Part shown: piece by piece, positions 7,252-15,980 of the stretch
Numbering within the stretch: the first letter of the stretch is position 1
Layout: every line of letters begins with the position of its first letter
DNA from: Mediterraneibacter agrestimuris
Lineage (GTDB): Bacteria > Bacillota > Clostridia > Lachnospirales > Lachnospiraceae
Assembly (NCBI RefSeq): GCF_943193195.1
Contig: NZ_CALPDG010000007.1
Span: 55,186 to 119,185, forward strand
DNA: 64,000 nucleotides
Reading direction: 5' to 3'
Position numbers and translations under genes: made by a program
Notes under the pieces: generated by a model
The model's database searches: none
Seen by the model: only the letters and a program-made list of their open reading frames with translations
Told to the model about the DNA's origin: nothing

Positions 7252-8235
7252 ATGAATACGAAAAAGATGAAAAGTTTTTCAGCGTGGCTTAAATCAGGGA
7301 AGGTTAATCAAAAACTGGTAATAATTACATTCATGTTAGTGCCGTTAACTTTATTAATTGTGTTTACATATATTCCTTTTGGAAAAATGATAGGATTTAG
7401 TTTCTATGATATGAAATACATCGGTGACAGAGAATTCGTAGGATTTCAGAACTATCTGGAAGTTTTCACCAGAAAAGACTGTTTTAGTGCATTAAAGCTA
7501 AGCGGTTATTACATTGTGGCTTCTTTTATTCAGCTTGGACTGGCATTATATTTTGCATATATTTTGAGTTTTAAAACAAAAGCCGGTGGAGTCTTTAAAG
7601 GGTTTATGTTTTTCCCTTATCTGGTATGTGGTATTGCGGTAGGTTTTATTTTCAAATTCTTTTATACCAGAGGATTTGTTTTGGATACAGTCCTGCAATG
7701 GTGCGGATTTGAACTGGAGAACTTACCATACTGGTTAAAGGATACAAGTATCAACAATATCTCTGTAGCCGCAACTTCAATTTGGCGGTATATGGGACAG
7801 AATATGGTAATGTTCATCGGAGCAATCATGTCTGTAGATGCTTCTCTTTATGAAGCGGCAGCGATCGACGGGGCAAATGGATTTCAGAAATTTAGATATA
7901 TTGTTCTTCCGAGTATCAAAACGATCATCGTATTGAATATGATTCTTTCCATAACGGGTTCACTCAGTGTGTTTGAACCGCCTTATGTTATTACAGGAGG
8001 CAACTTCGGTACAGGAACTTACTTTGTAATTATGAATAAGCTGGCACATGAAAGTCAGAAAGTTGGTCTGGCATCAGCTATGGCGATCGTATTGTTAGTT
8101 CTGATCATGATTGTTACCCTGATTCAGAAGGGTATTGAAAGATACTACTTTGGTGTAGGTGATCATGAGGCGGTCAGGGCAGTGAGAAAACGTAAAAAAC
8201 AGATGGAATTACAGGCGAAGGGAGGCGTAAAATAA
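7252..8235 (+). CDS. ABC sugar permease, MalF-type (MPP1-like)
   Basis: About 327 residues with six predicted membrane helices. The EAA loop is clear (SLYEAAAIDGANGFQKFRYI), the site where the ATPase docks. It follows the binding protein by 62 bases. ATG 7252 gives a short cytoplasmic, Lys-rich N-terminus. A GTG at 7204 in the same frame lacks a ribosome site. It ends in TAATG, overlapping the second permease by one base. It forms the heterodimeric channel with that partner for oligosaccharide import. Confidence 0.88.
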   Translation: MNTKKMKSFSAWLKSGKVNQKLVIITFMLVPLTLLIVFTYIPFGKMIGFSFYDMKYIGDREFVGFQNYLEVFTRKDCFSALKLSGYYIVASFIQLGLALYFAYILSFKTKAGGVFKGFMFFPYLVCGIAVGFIFKFFYTRGFVLDTVLQWCGFELENLPYWLKDTSINNISVAATSIWRYMGQNMVMFIGAIMSVDASLYEAAAIDGANGFQKFRYIVLPSIKTIIVLNMILSITGSLSVFEPPYVITGGNFGTGTYFVIMNKLAHESQKVGLASAMAIVLLVLIMIVTLIQKGIERYYFGVGDHEAVRAVRKRKKQMELQAKGGVK

Positions 8236-9080
8236 TGACATTTGCAGGAATTAAAAGAATTGTATGGTCGATTTTTAAATATGTTTCTTTGATTTTGGGA
8301 TCATTTATTTCTATACTCCCGGTTGTTGTTTGTATTATTACTGCTTTTAAGACACCGGATGAATATGCATCTACAAATGTTATGACGCTTCCACAGAGCT
8401 GGGCATATATTGAAAATTTTGTTCAGGCGTGGTCGCAGGCAAACATGGGCATTGCATTTCGTAACTCAACTATTATTTTGATGTTTGTGTTGGCAGGCTC
8501 TATTATGACCGGTTCTATGCTGGCATATGTGCTGAGTCGATTTAAATTTAAAGGAAACGGTTTGATTAGAAACTTGTTTTTGTTTGCATCCCTCCTTCCG
8601 GGTATTGCAATGCAGGTATCTGTATATCAGATTATGTACAGTCTGGGATGGATCAATTTCCTGCCGGGTTACATCATTATGATGTGTGGTACGGATATCA
8701 TTTCCATATATATATTTATCCAGTTTTTTGAAAATATATCCACATCTCTGGATGAATCGGCAATTATGGATGGATGTACTTACTTTGGCGTATTTTTCCG
8801 GATTCTGTTTCCGCTTTTAAAACCTGCCATCGTAACAGTTATGATCCTTAAAGGTGTTGGTGTATATAACGAATACTATACGGCAAACCTCTACCTTCAG
8901 GACAAAAACCGGCTGGTTACTGTTGCAACTTCTTTGTTTAAATTTACAGGACCGCTTGGAAACCAGTATAACTATATCTGTGCAGGTGTGATTATTACGA
9001 TGCTTCCTGCTCTTATCATATTTATCCTTTGTCAGAAGCAGATTTACAGTGGTTTGACACAGGGGGCCGTAAAAGGCTAA
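8235..9080 (+). CDS. ABC sugar permease, MalG-type (MPP2-like)
   Basis: 281 residues, six membrane helices, with the EAA-type loop in variant form (STSLDESAIMDGCTYFGVFF). It is translationally coupled to the first permease by a one-base overlap behind GGAGG. The C-terminus YSGLTQGAVKG is the usual MalG-family ending. It pairs with the 7252-8235 product; together with the lipoprotein they resemble the manno-oligosaccharide importer of related gut Lachnospiraceae. Confidence 0.88.
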   Translation: MTFAGIKRIVWSIFKYVSLILGSFISILPVVVCIITAFKTPDEYASTNVMTLPQSWAYIENFVQAWSQANMGIAFRNSTIILMFVLAGSIMTGSMLAYVLSRFKFKGNGLIRNLFLFASLLPGIAMQVSVYQIMYSLGWINFLPGYIIMMCGTDIISIYIFIQFFENISTSLDESAIMDGCTYFGVFFRILFPLLKPAIVTVMILKGVGVYNEYYTANLYLQDKNRLVTVATSLFKFTGPLGNQYNYICAGVIITMLPALIIFILCQKQIYSGLTQGAVKG

Positions 9081-9103
9081 TTTAGACTATGGAGGACAAT
9101 TAA

Positions 9104-10129
9104 ATGAGTAAGGTGAAAATTATCGGAGCTGCTGTACCAAATGTTCCTTGGCAGGAAAGACCGAGTGACAATAAATCAGAGATGCCGCTCTGGAGGTTCA
9201 GTGAAAATCCCATCATCGGACGCAACCCATCCGAAGGAGTTGCCCGTATTTTTAACAGTGCGGTGATGCCTTATGAAGGAGAGTTTATCGGAGTATTCAG
9301 AGGAGAACAGACGAACGGAATCCCGTACATTTATCTGGGAAGAAGTAAGGATGCTGTTCACTGGGAATTTGATAAAGAGAAGATACCGTTTAAAGATGAA
9401 GAAGGCAATGATTTTATGCCCAAATATGCGTATGACCCAAGATTGGTGAAAGTAGAGGATACTTATTATATTATCTGGTGTCAGGATTTTTACGGTGCAT
9501 CTATTGGTATTGCTAAAACAAAGGATTTTAAGACATTTACCAGAATTGAAAATCCATTTCTGCCATTTAATCGAAATGCGGTATTGTTTCCGAGAAAAGT
9601 AAATGGAAAATTTCTGATGTTATCTCGTCCGAGCGATAGTGGTCATACACCATTCGGGGATATCTTTATCTCAGAGAGTCCCGATATGGAATACTGGGGA
9701 AGACATCGTCATGTAATGGGGAAAGGAAACGAATGGTGGCAGAATGTAAAAATCGGCGGCGGCGCGGCGCCGGTCGAGACAACCGAAGGATGGTTATTAT
9801 TCTACCATGGTGTGACCGGAACATGTAACGGATATGTATACAGTATCGGAGGTGCGATTCTTGACATTGATAATCCATCGATTGTGAAATACCGTTGTGA
9901 AACATTCCTTTTGACACCGGAGGAGTGGTATGAAGAGCGTGGATTTGTGCCAAACGTGACTTTCCCATGTGCTACGATTCATGATTCCGAAAGTGGAAAG
10001 ATCGCCATTTATTACGGATGTGCGGATACGTATGTTGGGCTTGCATTTACAAAAGTGGATGAAGTTATATCCTATATTAAGGAACACAGCGTTGTAACAG
10101 AAGCCGAAACAGAGATTGGAAAGAGATAA
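9104..10129 (+). CDS. GH130 beta-1,4-manno-oligosaccharide phosphorylase
   Basis: 341 residues, the length of GH130 subfamily 2 enzymes such as RaMP2 of Ruminococcus albus. A five-bladed beta-propeller is expected. The motif YAYDPRLV places the conserved acid at Asp111. VARIFNSAV, NAVLFPRKVNGKF and GGGAAPVETTEGWLLFYHG line the active site and phosphate pocket. The reaction is phosphorolysis of beta-1,4-mannan oligosaccharides from the non-reducing end, giving mannose-1-phosphate. There is no signal peptide, so it acts in the cytoplasm. GGAGG precedes the ATG. The epimerase and the second GH130 follow, which fixes the pathway. Subfamily rather than exact chain-length preference can be stated. 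Confidence 0.88.
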   Translation: MSKVKIIGAAVPNVPWQERPSDNKSEMPLWRFSENPIIGRNPSEGVARIFNSAVMPYEGEFIGVFRGEQTNGIPYIYLGRSKDAVHWEFDKEKIPFKDEEGNDFMPKYAYDPRLVKVEDTYYIIWCQDFYGASIGIAKTKDFKTFTRIENPFLPFNRNAVLFPRKVNGKFLMLSRPSDSGHTPFGDIFISESPDMEYWGRHRHVMGKGNEWWQNVKIGGGAAPVETTEGWLLFYHGVTGTCNGYVYSIGGAILDIDNPSIVKYRCETFLLTPEEWYEERGFVPNVTFPCATIHDSESGKIAIYYGCADTYVGLAFTKVDEVISYIKEHSVVTEAETEIGKR

Positions 10130-10147
10130 AATATTGGAGGAATCATC

Positions 10148-11320
10148 ATGCTGAAAGCAGAAGTGAAAGAACATTTGAAGAACGACATTATACCATTCTG
10201 GCAGGGCATGAAAGATGAAGTATACGGAGGATTCTACGGCTATTTAGGATTTGACTTGAAGCTGGATAAAGAAGCTGTGAAAGGCTGCATCTTAAACAGC
10301 AGGATCCTCTGGTTTTTCTCCAATGCATATATGATTCTTGGAGAGAAATCGCTTCTAGAAAGTGCTCGTCATGCGTTCCTTTTTTTAAAAGAACATTGTG
10401 TGGACAGACAATACGGAGGTGTATACTGGTCACTTAACTATAAGGGAGAGCCGGATGATACAACGAAGCATACCTATAATCAAGCATTTGCTATTTATGC
10501 CCTTTCCTCCTATTATGATGCATCACGTGATGAAGAAGCTTTGGAAATTGCCCACAGTCTTTATAATCTTGTGGAGACAAAGTGCAAGGACGAGTATGGA
10601 TATCTGGAAGCGTTCAGCCGGAATTTTGAACCTGTGGACAATGACAAACTTTCTGAAAACGGTGTTTTGGCAGAAAAAACTATGAATACCCTGCTCCATG
10701 TATTTGAGGCATATACAGAATTATATCGTGTTGCAGGGGAAGCGTTTGTGGCAGATAATCTTCGGTTTATGCTGGATATCATTGCTGATAAAGTCTATAA
10801 TCCGGAACTTGGTCGTCAGGAGGTTTTCTTTGACAGAACATGGAATACACTTATTGATCTGTACTCCTATGGGCATGATATCGAGACAGCATGGCTTGTT
10901 GACAGAGGACTTGGAGTTCTTGGTGATGCAGTTTATACGGCGAAGCTTACACCAATCACGAAAACAATTACGGAAAACATTTATAACAGAGCATATATTG
11001 ATCATTCACTGGTAAATGAAGCAGAAAACGGTGTTGTGGATACGACTCGTGTGTGGTGGGTACAGGCAGAGGCGTTAGTCGGTTTCTTGAATGGGTACCA
11101 GAAATCCCCGGAACAGAAAAAGTACCAGAAAGCGGCGGAAGATATCTGGGATTACATTAAAAACAATCTGATTGATAAGAGAACTGGGTCTGAATGGTTT
11201 TCAGAACTGGATAAAGACAGAAAGCCTATCGGAAAACCAATCGTGGAGCCGTGGAAATGTCCATACCATAACGGAAGAATGTGCTTTGAGGTGATAAGGA
11301 GGTTACAGGATGCTTCATAA
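10148..11320 (+). CDS. Cellobiose/mannobiose 2-epimerase (AGE family)
   Basis: 390 residues, an (alpha/alpha)6 barrel of the N-acylglucosamine 2-epimerase family. Catalytic-site motifs are visible: [25 protein letters not shown] and [15 protein letters not shown], each carrying the His residues used in the ring-opening proton transfer. It converts the reducing-end mannose of beta-1,4-mannobiose to glucose, making mannosyl-glucose for the next enzyme. It lies between the two GH130 genes and overlaps the second by 11 bases, so expression is coupled. Cytoplasmic, with GGAGG before ATG 10148. Confidence 0.9.
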   Translation: MLKAEVKEHLKNDIIPFWQGMKDEVYGGFYGYLGFDLKLDKEAVKGCILNSRILWFFSNAYMILGEKSLLESARHAFLFLKEHCVDRQYGGVYWSLNYKGEPDDTTKHTYNQAFAIYALSSYYDASRDEEALEIAHSLYNLVETKCKDEYGYLEAFSRNFEPVDNDKLSENGVLAEKTMNTLLHVFEAYTELYRVAGEAFVADNLRFMLDIIADKVYNPELGRQEVFFDRTWNTLIDLYSYGHDIETAWLVDRGLGVLGDAVYTAKLTPITKTITENIYNRAYIDHSLVNEAENGVVDTTRVWWVQAEALVGFLNGYQKSPEQKKYQKAAEDIWDYIKNNLIDKRTGSEWFSELDKDRKPIGKPIVEPWKCPYHNGRMCFEVIRRLQDAS

Positions 11321-12473
11321 ACAATATTATGTGGAACAGGCGAAAGTAGATAAGCTGATATCCAGAAAGAATCAAAAAAGTGAGTACTATAATGGGATTT
11401 ATGACCGTTATGAATATCCGGTGCTCACCAGAGAGTTTGCACCGGTTTACTGGAGATATGATCTGGATGAAGAGACAAATCCATATTTTATGGAGCGTCT
11501 GGGAATCAATGCAGTAATGAATTCGGGTGCTATTGAGTTAGATGGAAAATATTATCTTGTTGTGAGAGTGGAAGGAAACGACAGAAAATCCTTTTTTGCA
11601 GTAGCTGAGAGTGATACAGGAATTGATGGGTTTCGTTTCTGGGACTATCCTGTGGTTCTTCCGGACACATGCCCCGAGGAGACGAACGTATATGACATGC
11701 GTCTGACAAAGCATGAAGATGGGTGGATTTATGGCGTTTTCTGTTCAGAAAGTAAGGATAAGGAGAATTCAGATCTGTCGGCTGCAGTTGCGGAAGCCGG
11801 GATTGTAAGAACAAAAGATTTGAAGACTTGGGAACGGATGGACAACCTGAAGACATTGCACTCTCCACAGCAGAGAAATGTTGTTCTTCATCCGGAATTT
11901 GTGAATGGAAAATATGCATTTTATACCAGACCGATGGATGGATTCATTGAGACTGGAAGCGGTGGCGGAATCGGATTCGGACTCTGTGATGATATAGAGC
12001 ATGCAGTGATCGATGAAGAAAAAATTATCAGCAAGAGAATCTATCATACGCTTACCGAGGCAAAAAACGGAGCAGGAGCACCGCCGATCAAAGGTAAAAA
12101 ATGTTGGATCAATATTGCTCATGGTGTGAGAAACACAGCTGCCGGTCTCAGATATGTGTTGTATGTATTCGGAACAGATCTGAAAGATCCTGCCAAAGTG
12201 ATCGCAGAGCCATCAGGAGTATTCCTTGTACCGTTGGGAAATGAACGGATAGGGGATGTATCCAACGTGGTATTTACAAATGGCGCAATTGCAACGGAAG
12301 ATGGAGAGGTCTACATTTACTATGCTTCCTGTGATACTAGAATGCATGTGGCTACAACTACCATCGATAAACTGGAAGATTATCTGTTCTCTACGCTTGA
12401 AGACCCACATCGTTCCCCGGATTGTGTAAAGCAAAGATGTGAATTGATTAAGAATAATCTTGAGTTGCTATAA
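11310..12473 (+). CDS. GH130 4-O-beta-mannosyl-glucose phosphorylase
   Basis: 387 residues, longer than the first GH130 and of the subfamily 1 (mannosylglucose phosphorylase) type. The conserved acid lies in [13 protein letters not shown] at Asp129. [20 protein letters not shown] and [22 protein letters not shown] are the expected blade motifs. It splits mannosyl-beta-1,4-glucose with phosphate into mannose-1-phosphate and glucose. It starts inside the epimerase gene (GGAGG, then ATG 11310), matching its use of the epimerase product. A strong hairpin follows within 15 bases. Confidence 0.88.
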   Translation: MLHKQYYVEQAKVDKLISRKNQKSEYYNGIYDRYEYPVLTREFAPVYWRYDLDEETNPYFMERLGINAVMNSGAIELDGKYYLVVRVEGNDRKSFFAVAESDTGIDGFRFWDYPVVLPDTCPEETNVYDMRLTKHEDGWIYGVFCSESKDKENSDLSAAVAEAGIVRTKDLKTWERMDNLKTLHSPQQRNVVLHPEFVNGKYAFYTRPMDGFIETGSGGGIGFGLCDDIEHAVIDEEKIISKRIYHTLTEAKNGAGAPPIKGKKCWINIAHGVRNTAAGLRYVLYVFGTDLKDPAKVIAEPSGVFLVPLGNERIGDVSNVVFTNGAIATEDGEVYIYYASCDTRMHVATTTIDKLEDYLFSTLEDPHRSPDCVKQRCELIKNNLELL

Positions 12474-12486
12474 GGTACTATCTTAT

Positions 12487-12515
12487 CTCCGGGCGGCAAA
12501 AAGGCTGCCCGGGAG
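12487..12515 (+). other. Strong intra-operon hairpin without a T run
   Basis: CTCCGGGCGGC (12487-12497), a six-base loop and GCTGCCCGGGAG (12504-12515) form an 11-pair stem with one bulged G. No T-rich tail follows, and the next ribosome site (GAGGAG) begins about 10 bases later. It may protect the 3' end of the upstream mRNA or partly attenuate the downstream genes. Confidence 0.75.
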
Positions 12516-12539
12516 AAAAGAATCAGAGGAGTGTTGGAA

Positions 12540-13220
12540 ATGTTCTGGAAAAAATGGATAAAAGATATTAAAGAAAAAACTTCTGATATGAATAAAAAAG
12601 AGGCGTTTTCTTATATTGTCACTTATTATTGGCCGCACATTGTTGGAGGCATTTCCATTATTGCTCTGATTCTTTTGTTTGGCAGGCACTATTTATTTGG
12701 AAATGTAAATCCCTCTTTTACATGTGTAATGGTAAATCAGAGAGCAGATACTGAGCGGGATAATCGGATGGCGGAAACATATGCCAAAGAAACAGGGCTT
12801 CGGAGAGAAGAAGTTGTGATTGATTCGGACTATCATTTCTCATATGCGGATGTGCATCTGGAAGGTGTAAATGAAAGTTCCTATGAGAAATTCTTCTTTC
12901 AATGGCAGAATGGTGAACTTGATGTAGCAATTATATCAGAAAGCTTTTATGAGTATTGTAGGCAGCTTGGCGGTGAGTTTCGGCATATAGAGGATGCCGG
13001 AAGTTTTGAGACATATATGGATGCCGGAATATGCAGAGCTATCGTGTTGGGGAATGACAGCTTTATGGAGAAAGTGACAGGAGATGCGAATGAACGGCTT
13101 CTTCTGACTTTTCCGGAGACGGGGGATCATAAGGAAGCAGCAGATGAATTTCTCGATTATCTTTTAAGTGTGAAAAGTGGGGAAATTGGAGGTATAGAAT
13201 ATGAAGAAATTATCAACTGA
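12540..13220 (+). CDS. Unknown protein with one N-terminal membrane helix
   Basis: About 226 residues from ATG 12540 (GAGGAG about 9 bases upstream); a GTG at 12531 is possible but crowded. A basic N-terminus and one membrane helix (IVGGISIIALILLFGRHYLF) precede a roughly 170-residue outside domain that resembles a degenerate extracytoplasmic solute-binding lobe (ELDVAIISESFYEY is a possible ligand-cleft strand). It overlaps the following DUF624 gene by 20 bases. Such one-helix proteins recur beside YesL-like genes in clostridial polysaccharide loci, so a role assisting the importer is plausible but unproven. I do not recognise a named family. Confidence 0.6.
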   Translation: MFWKKWIKDIKEKTSDMNKKEAFSYIVTYYWPHIVGGISIIALILLFGRHYLFGNVNPSFTCVMVNQRADTERDNRMAETYAKETGLRREEVVIDSDYHFSYADVHLEGVNESSYEKFFFQWQNGELDVAIISESFYEYCRQLGGEFRHIEDAGSFETYMDAGICRAIVLGNDSFMEKVTGDANERLLLTFPETGDHKEAADEFLDYLLSVKSGEIGGIEYEEIIN

Positions 13221-13839
13221 CAATCCCTTTTTTGACTTTACAGGAAATTTGGGTGATTGGATTATTTTGAATATTCTGTTTGTAGTCACATCTGTGCCGG
13301 TAATTACAGCAGGAGCCTCACTGACAGCCCTTTATCAGGTTGCATTAAGGCGGCAGAGAAGAGAAAGCAATTATGTGGCGAGAGAATACATAAAGGCGTT
13401 CCGGGAAGAGTGGAAACAGAGTACGGTATTGTGGATCATATTCCTGATGACAGGTGTGCTTCTGTTATTTGATATTTTCTATGTAGGGAATCTAGGGAAG
13501 GGAATGGCGATCGCAATTGGCTGTGTAACAGTTGTCTGGAGTTTGGTGTTCAGTTATGCATTTCCACTACAGGCCAGATTTCAAAATACCATTAAAAATA
13601 CATTTAAAAATGCATTAGTTTTGTCTGTAAGACATCTGCCTTATACAGTTTTGATCATCGGTCTGAACAGTATTCCGGTTATATGTCTTGCCGCAGGAAC
13701 ATTTACGACTATGATGGCTTTTCCGATATACTGCTTCGCAGGATTTGCGCTGACGGCAAAAATAAACAGTATATTCTTTGATAAGATTTTTCGGGAATTT
13801 ATGGCAAAAAGTGAGGAGGTACAGAAAAATGAGAATTGA
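13201..13839 (+). CDS. DUF624 (YesL-like) membrane protein
   Basis: 212 residues with five or six hydrophobic helices. The start NPFFDFTGNLGDWIILNILF and the following VPVITAGASLTALYQV are the signature of the DUF624/YesL family, found in many carbohydrate-uptake operons of Firmicutes (YesL sits in the rhamnogalacturonan locus of Bacillus subtilis). The biochemical role is unknown; an accessory part of the ABC importer is often suggested. It overlaps both neighbours, so it is firmly inside the operon. Confidence 0.8.
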   Translation: MKKLSTDNPFFDFTGNLGDWIILNILFVVTSVPVITAGASLTALYQVALRRQRRESNYVAREYIKAFREEWKQSTVLWIIFLMTGVLLLFDIFYVGNLGKGMAIAIGCVTVVWSLVFSYAFPLQARFQNTIKNTFKNALVLSVRHLPYTVLIIGLNSIPVICLAAGTFTTMMAFPIYCFAGFALTAKINSIFFDKIFREFMAKSEEVQKNEN

Positions 13840-14878
13840 ACCAGATAATAAAAAATTGCAGTACTGTGGAAGAATTGACTGGAGCATACCCAATGAACCG
13901 GTATTTGTATATCCCTGTACCTCTGTGGGAATGAAATTTACCGGCAATGTATTGAAGATTCGAATAAAAAATAAAAATGCGTACTGGGACAATTTTTTAG
14001 GGTGTATTATTGACGGTAAGCAGATGTCACTTTTACTTCCCAAAGAGGGTGCGGCTATTCTGGACATTCCTATAGAGAAAACGATGACGGGTGAACACGA
14101 AGTGTTGTTTTTCAAAAGGCAGGATTCCTGTCATGAATTGACGGTGCTTGGCTTTGAGATCGATGATGGGGGACGGCTTCTTGATATGCCGACAAAGCTG
14201 AAGAGAAAAATTGAAGTATACGGAGATTCGGTGTCTGCCGGGGAAGTTTCTGAAGCGGTGGATTATGTTGGAAAGGAAGACCCGGAGCATAATGGGGAAT
14301 ATTCCAATAGTTGGTATTCCTATGCGTGGATGACTGCCAGAAAGCTGAATGCTCAGATTCATGATATTGCACAGGGTGGTGTAGCACTTATGGACAAAAC
14401 GGGATGGTTTTATGAGCCCGAAGCAGTTGGTATGGAGACAGCATGGGATACGACTCATTATAATCCGGTTTTCGGGTCCCCGGTGAAATGGGACTTTTCC
14501 GAATATATTCCACAGGTAGTAATCGTAGCAATCGGACAAAACGACAGCCACCCGCAGGATTATATGAAAGAGGATTGTGATGGGGAAAAGGCGGTTCATT
14601 GGAGAGAACGGTATGGTGTTTTTCTCGGAAAATTAAAGAATCAATATCCTGATGCACAGATTGTTTGTTGTACGACGTTGCTTCAGCATGATGAAAACTG
14701 GGACCGTTCTATCGGACAGGTGGTACAGGAGATGAAAGACCCGAGGATCACACAGTATATTTTTAAACGGAACGGAAAGGGAACACCAGGGCATTTGAGA
14801 ATACCGGAGGCTCAGGAAATGGCAGATGAGCTGGCGGCATATATAGAAACTCTTGAGATAGAAGGGTGGGACGAATAA
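13829..14878 (+). CDS. CE2-type carbohydrate acetyl esterase
   Basis: 349 residues from ATG 13829 behind GAGGAGG. Residues about 1-110 form an N-terminal jelly roll. The SGNH hydrolase part begins at VYGDSVSAGE (Ser nucleophile), continues with VVIVAIGQNDS (Asn oxyanion residue) and ends with GHLRIPEAQEMADEL (catalytic His). This two-domain order is that of CE2 esterases; the Roseburia homologue removes acetyl groups from several mannose positions. Lack of a signal peptide means deacetylation happens after uptake. It overlaps DUF624 by 11 bases and the next esterase by one. Confidence 0.82.
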   Translation: MRIEPDNKKLQYCGRIDWSIPNEPVFVYPCTSVGMKFTGNVLKIRIKNKNAYWDNFLGCIIDGKQMSLLLPKEGAAILDIPIEKTMTGEHEVLFFKRQDSCHELTVLGFEIDDGGRLLDMPTKLKRKIEVYGDSVSAGEVSEAVDYVGKEDPEHNGEYSNSWYSYAWMTARKLNAQIHDIAQGGVALMDKTGWFYEPEAVGMETAWDTTHYNPVFGSPVKWDFSEYIPQVVIVAIGQNDSHPQDYMKEDCDGEKAVHWRERYGVFLGKLKNQYPDAQIVCCTTLLQHDENWDRSIGQVVQEMKDPRITQYIFKRNGKGTPGHLRIPEAQEMADELAAYIETLEIEGWDE

Positions 14879-15954
14879 TGAAAAGAATGAATCTTGCAAG
14901 ACTAAAAGGCTGCATGCAAAGAGCGCAAAGAGGAGAGGAACTGGTCATTGGATTTCTGGGTGGTTCTATCACTCAGGGATCACTGGCAAGTGAACACGAA
15001 AACTGTTATGCATATCGTGTGTTTCAGTGGTGGCAAGAGAATTTCCCAGCTGCAGAGTCCGCTTATGTGAATGGGGGAATCGGCGGAACAGATTCTCTGT
15101 TTGGAGTATCACGGGCTGTGACAGATGTGTTGATGTATCAGCCAGATGTGGTAATTGTGGATTTCAGTGTCAATGATAAGGAGAATGAGTTTTATCAGGA
15201 AACATATGAAGGGGTTATAAGAAAAATTCTTACATGGAAATCTAAACCAGCAGTTATTTTACTAAATAATGTTTTTTATGATACAGGTGAAAATGCGCAG
15301 GAGTATCATAATGCAATCGGTGACTGGTATCATGTGCCGCATGTAAGTGTTAAGGACACACTGTATCAGAAGATGAAGAGCGGCATGTATACCAGAGAAG
15401 AGCTGACATCAGATGGACTGCATCCAAATGATAAAGGACATAAGTTGGTTGCGGCTGAGATTATTTCATTTTTAGATCAGGTAAAAGAGCATAAGAGTGA
15501 ATGGGAAGCAGAGGTGCCACTACCGCTTCCTATGACAGCAAATGCCTATGAAAATGCGAAGAGGCTGACCATTCGGGAGATTTCTCCGAAGCTTTCGGGA
15601 TTCCAGACAGATACAGCAGAAAAAACAGGGCATCTGGATTTTTTTAAAAATGGCTGGATAGGGAAGAGGGCGGGAGATAAGATCCTGTTTGAGATCGAGG
15701 CTTCCTGCATAGCCATTCAGTATAGAAAAACTATAAAAAAACCGGCATTGAGGGCAAAACTGGTGCTGGATGGAGAGAGTGAAAAAGCAAGGATCCTGGA
15801 TGGAAATTTTGAAGAGGATTGGGGAGATTGCCTATATTTGGAGCCAATACTTCACCATGGGGAACATAAAAAACACATTGTTGAGATTGAAATTATAGAT
15901 GACGGATTAGAGAAATCATCCCAATTTTATTTATTGTCATTGATTATTGCATAA
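14878..15954 (+). CDS. CE17-type mannan-oligosaccharide acetyl esterase
   Basis: About 358 residues. The SGNH core opens with FLGGSITQGS (Ser nucleophile), then NGGIGGTDS, VDFSVNDKE and the catalytic SDGLHPNDKGH. A C-terminal domain of about 130 residues (from PKLSGF) resembles the carbohydrate-binding module that closes over the sugar in CE17. The Roseburia CE17 removes the 2-O-acetyl group that blocks GH130 enzymes. Side-by-side CE2 and CE17 genes are the hallmark of acetylated-mannan use. The start ATG 14878 overlaps the CE2 stop (TAATG). Confidence 0.82.
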   Translation: MKRMNLARLKGCMQRAQRGEELVIGFLGGSITQGSLASEHENCYAYRVFQWWQENFPAAESAYVNGGIGGTDSLFGVSRAVTDVLMYQPDVVIVDFSVNDKENEFYQETYEGVIRKILTWKSKPAVILLNNVFYDTGENAQEYHNAIGDWYHVPHVSVKDTLYQKMKSGMYTREELTSDGLHPNDKGHKLVAAEIISFLDQVKEHKSEWEAEVPLPLPMTANAYENAKRLTIREISPKLSGFQTDTAEKTGHLDFFKNGWIGKRAGDKILFEIEASCIAIQYRKTIKKPALRAKLVLDGESEKARILDGNFEEDWGDCLYLEPILHHGEHKKHIVEIEIIDDGLEKSSQFYLLSLIIA

Positions 15955-15980
15955 AGTATTAGGAAAAACAGGAGGGCATT

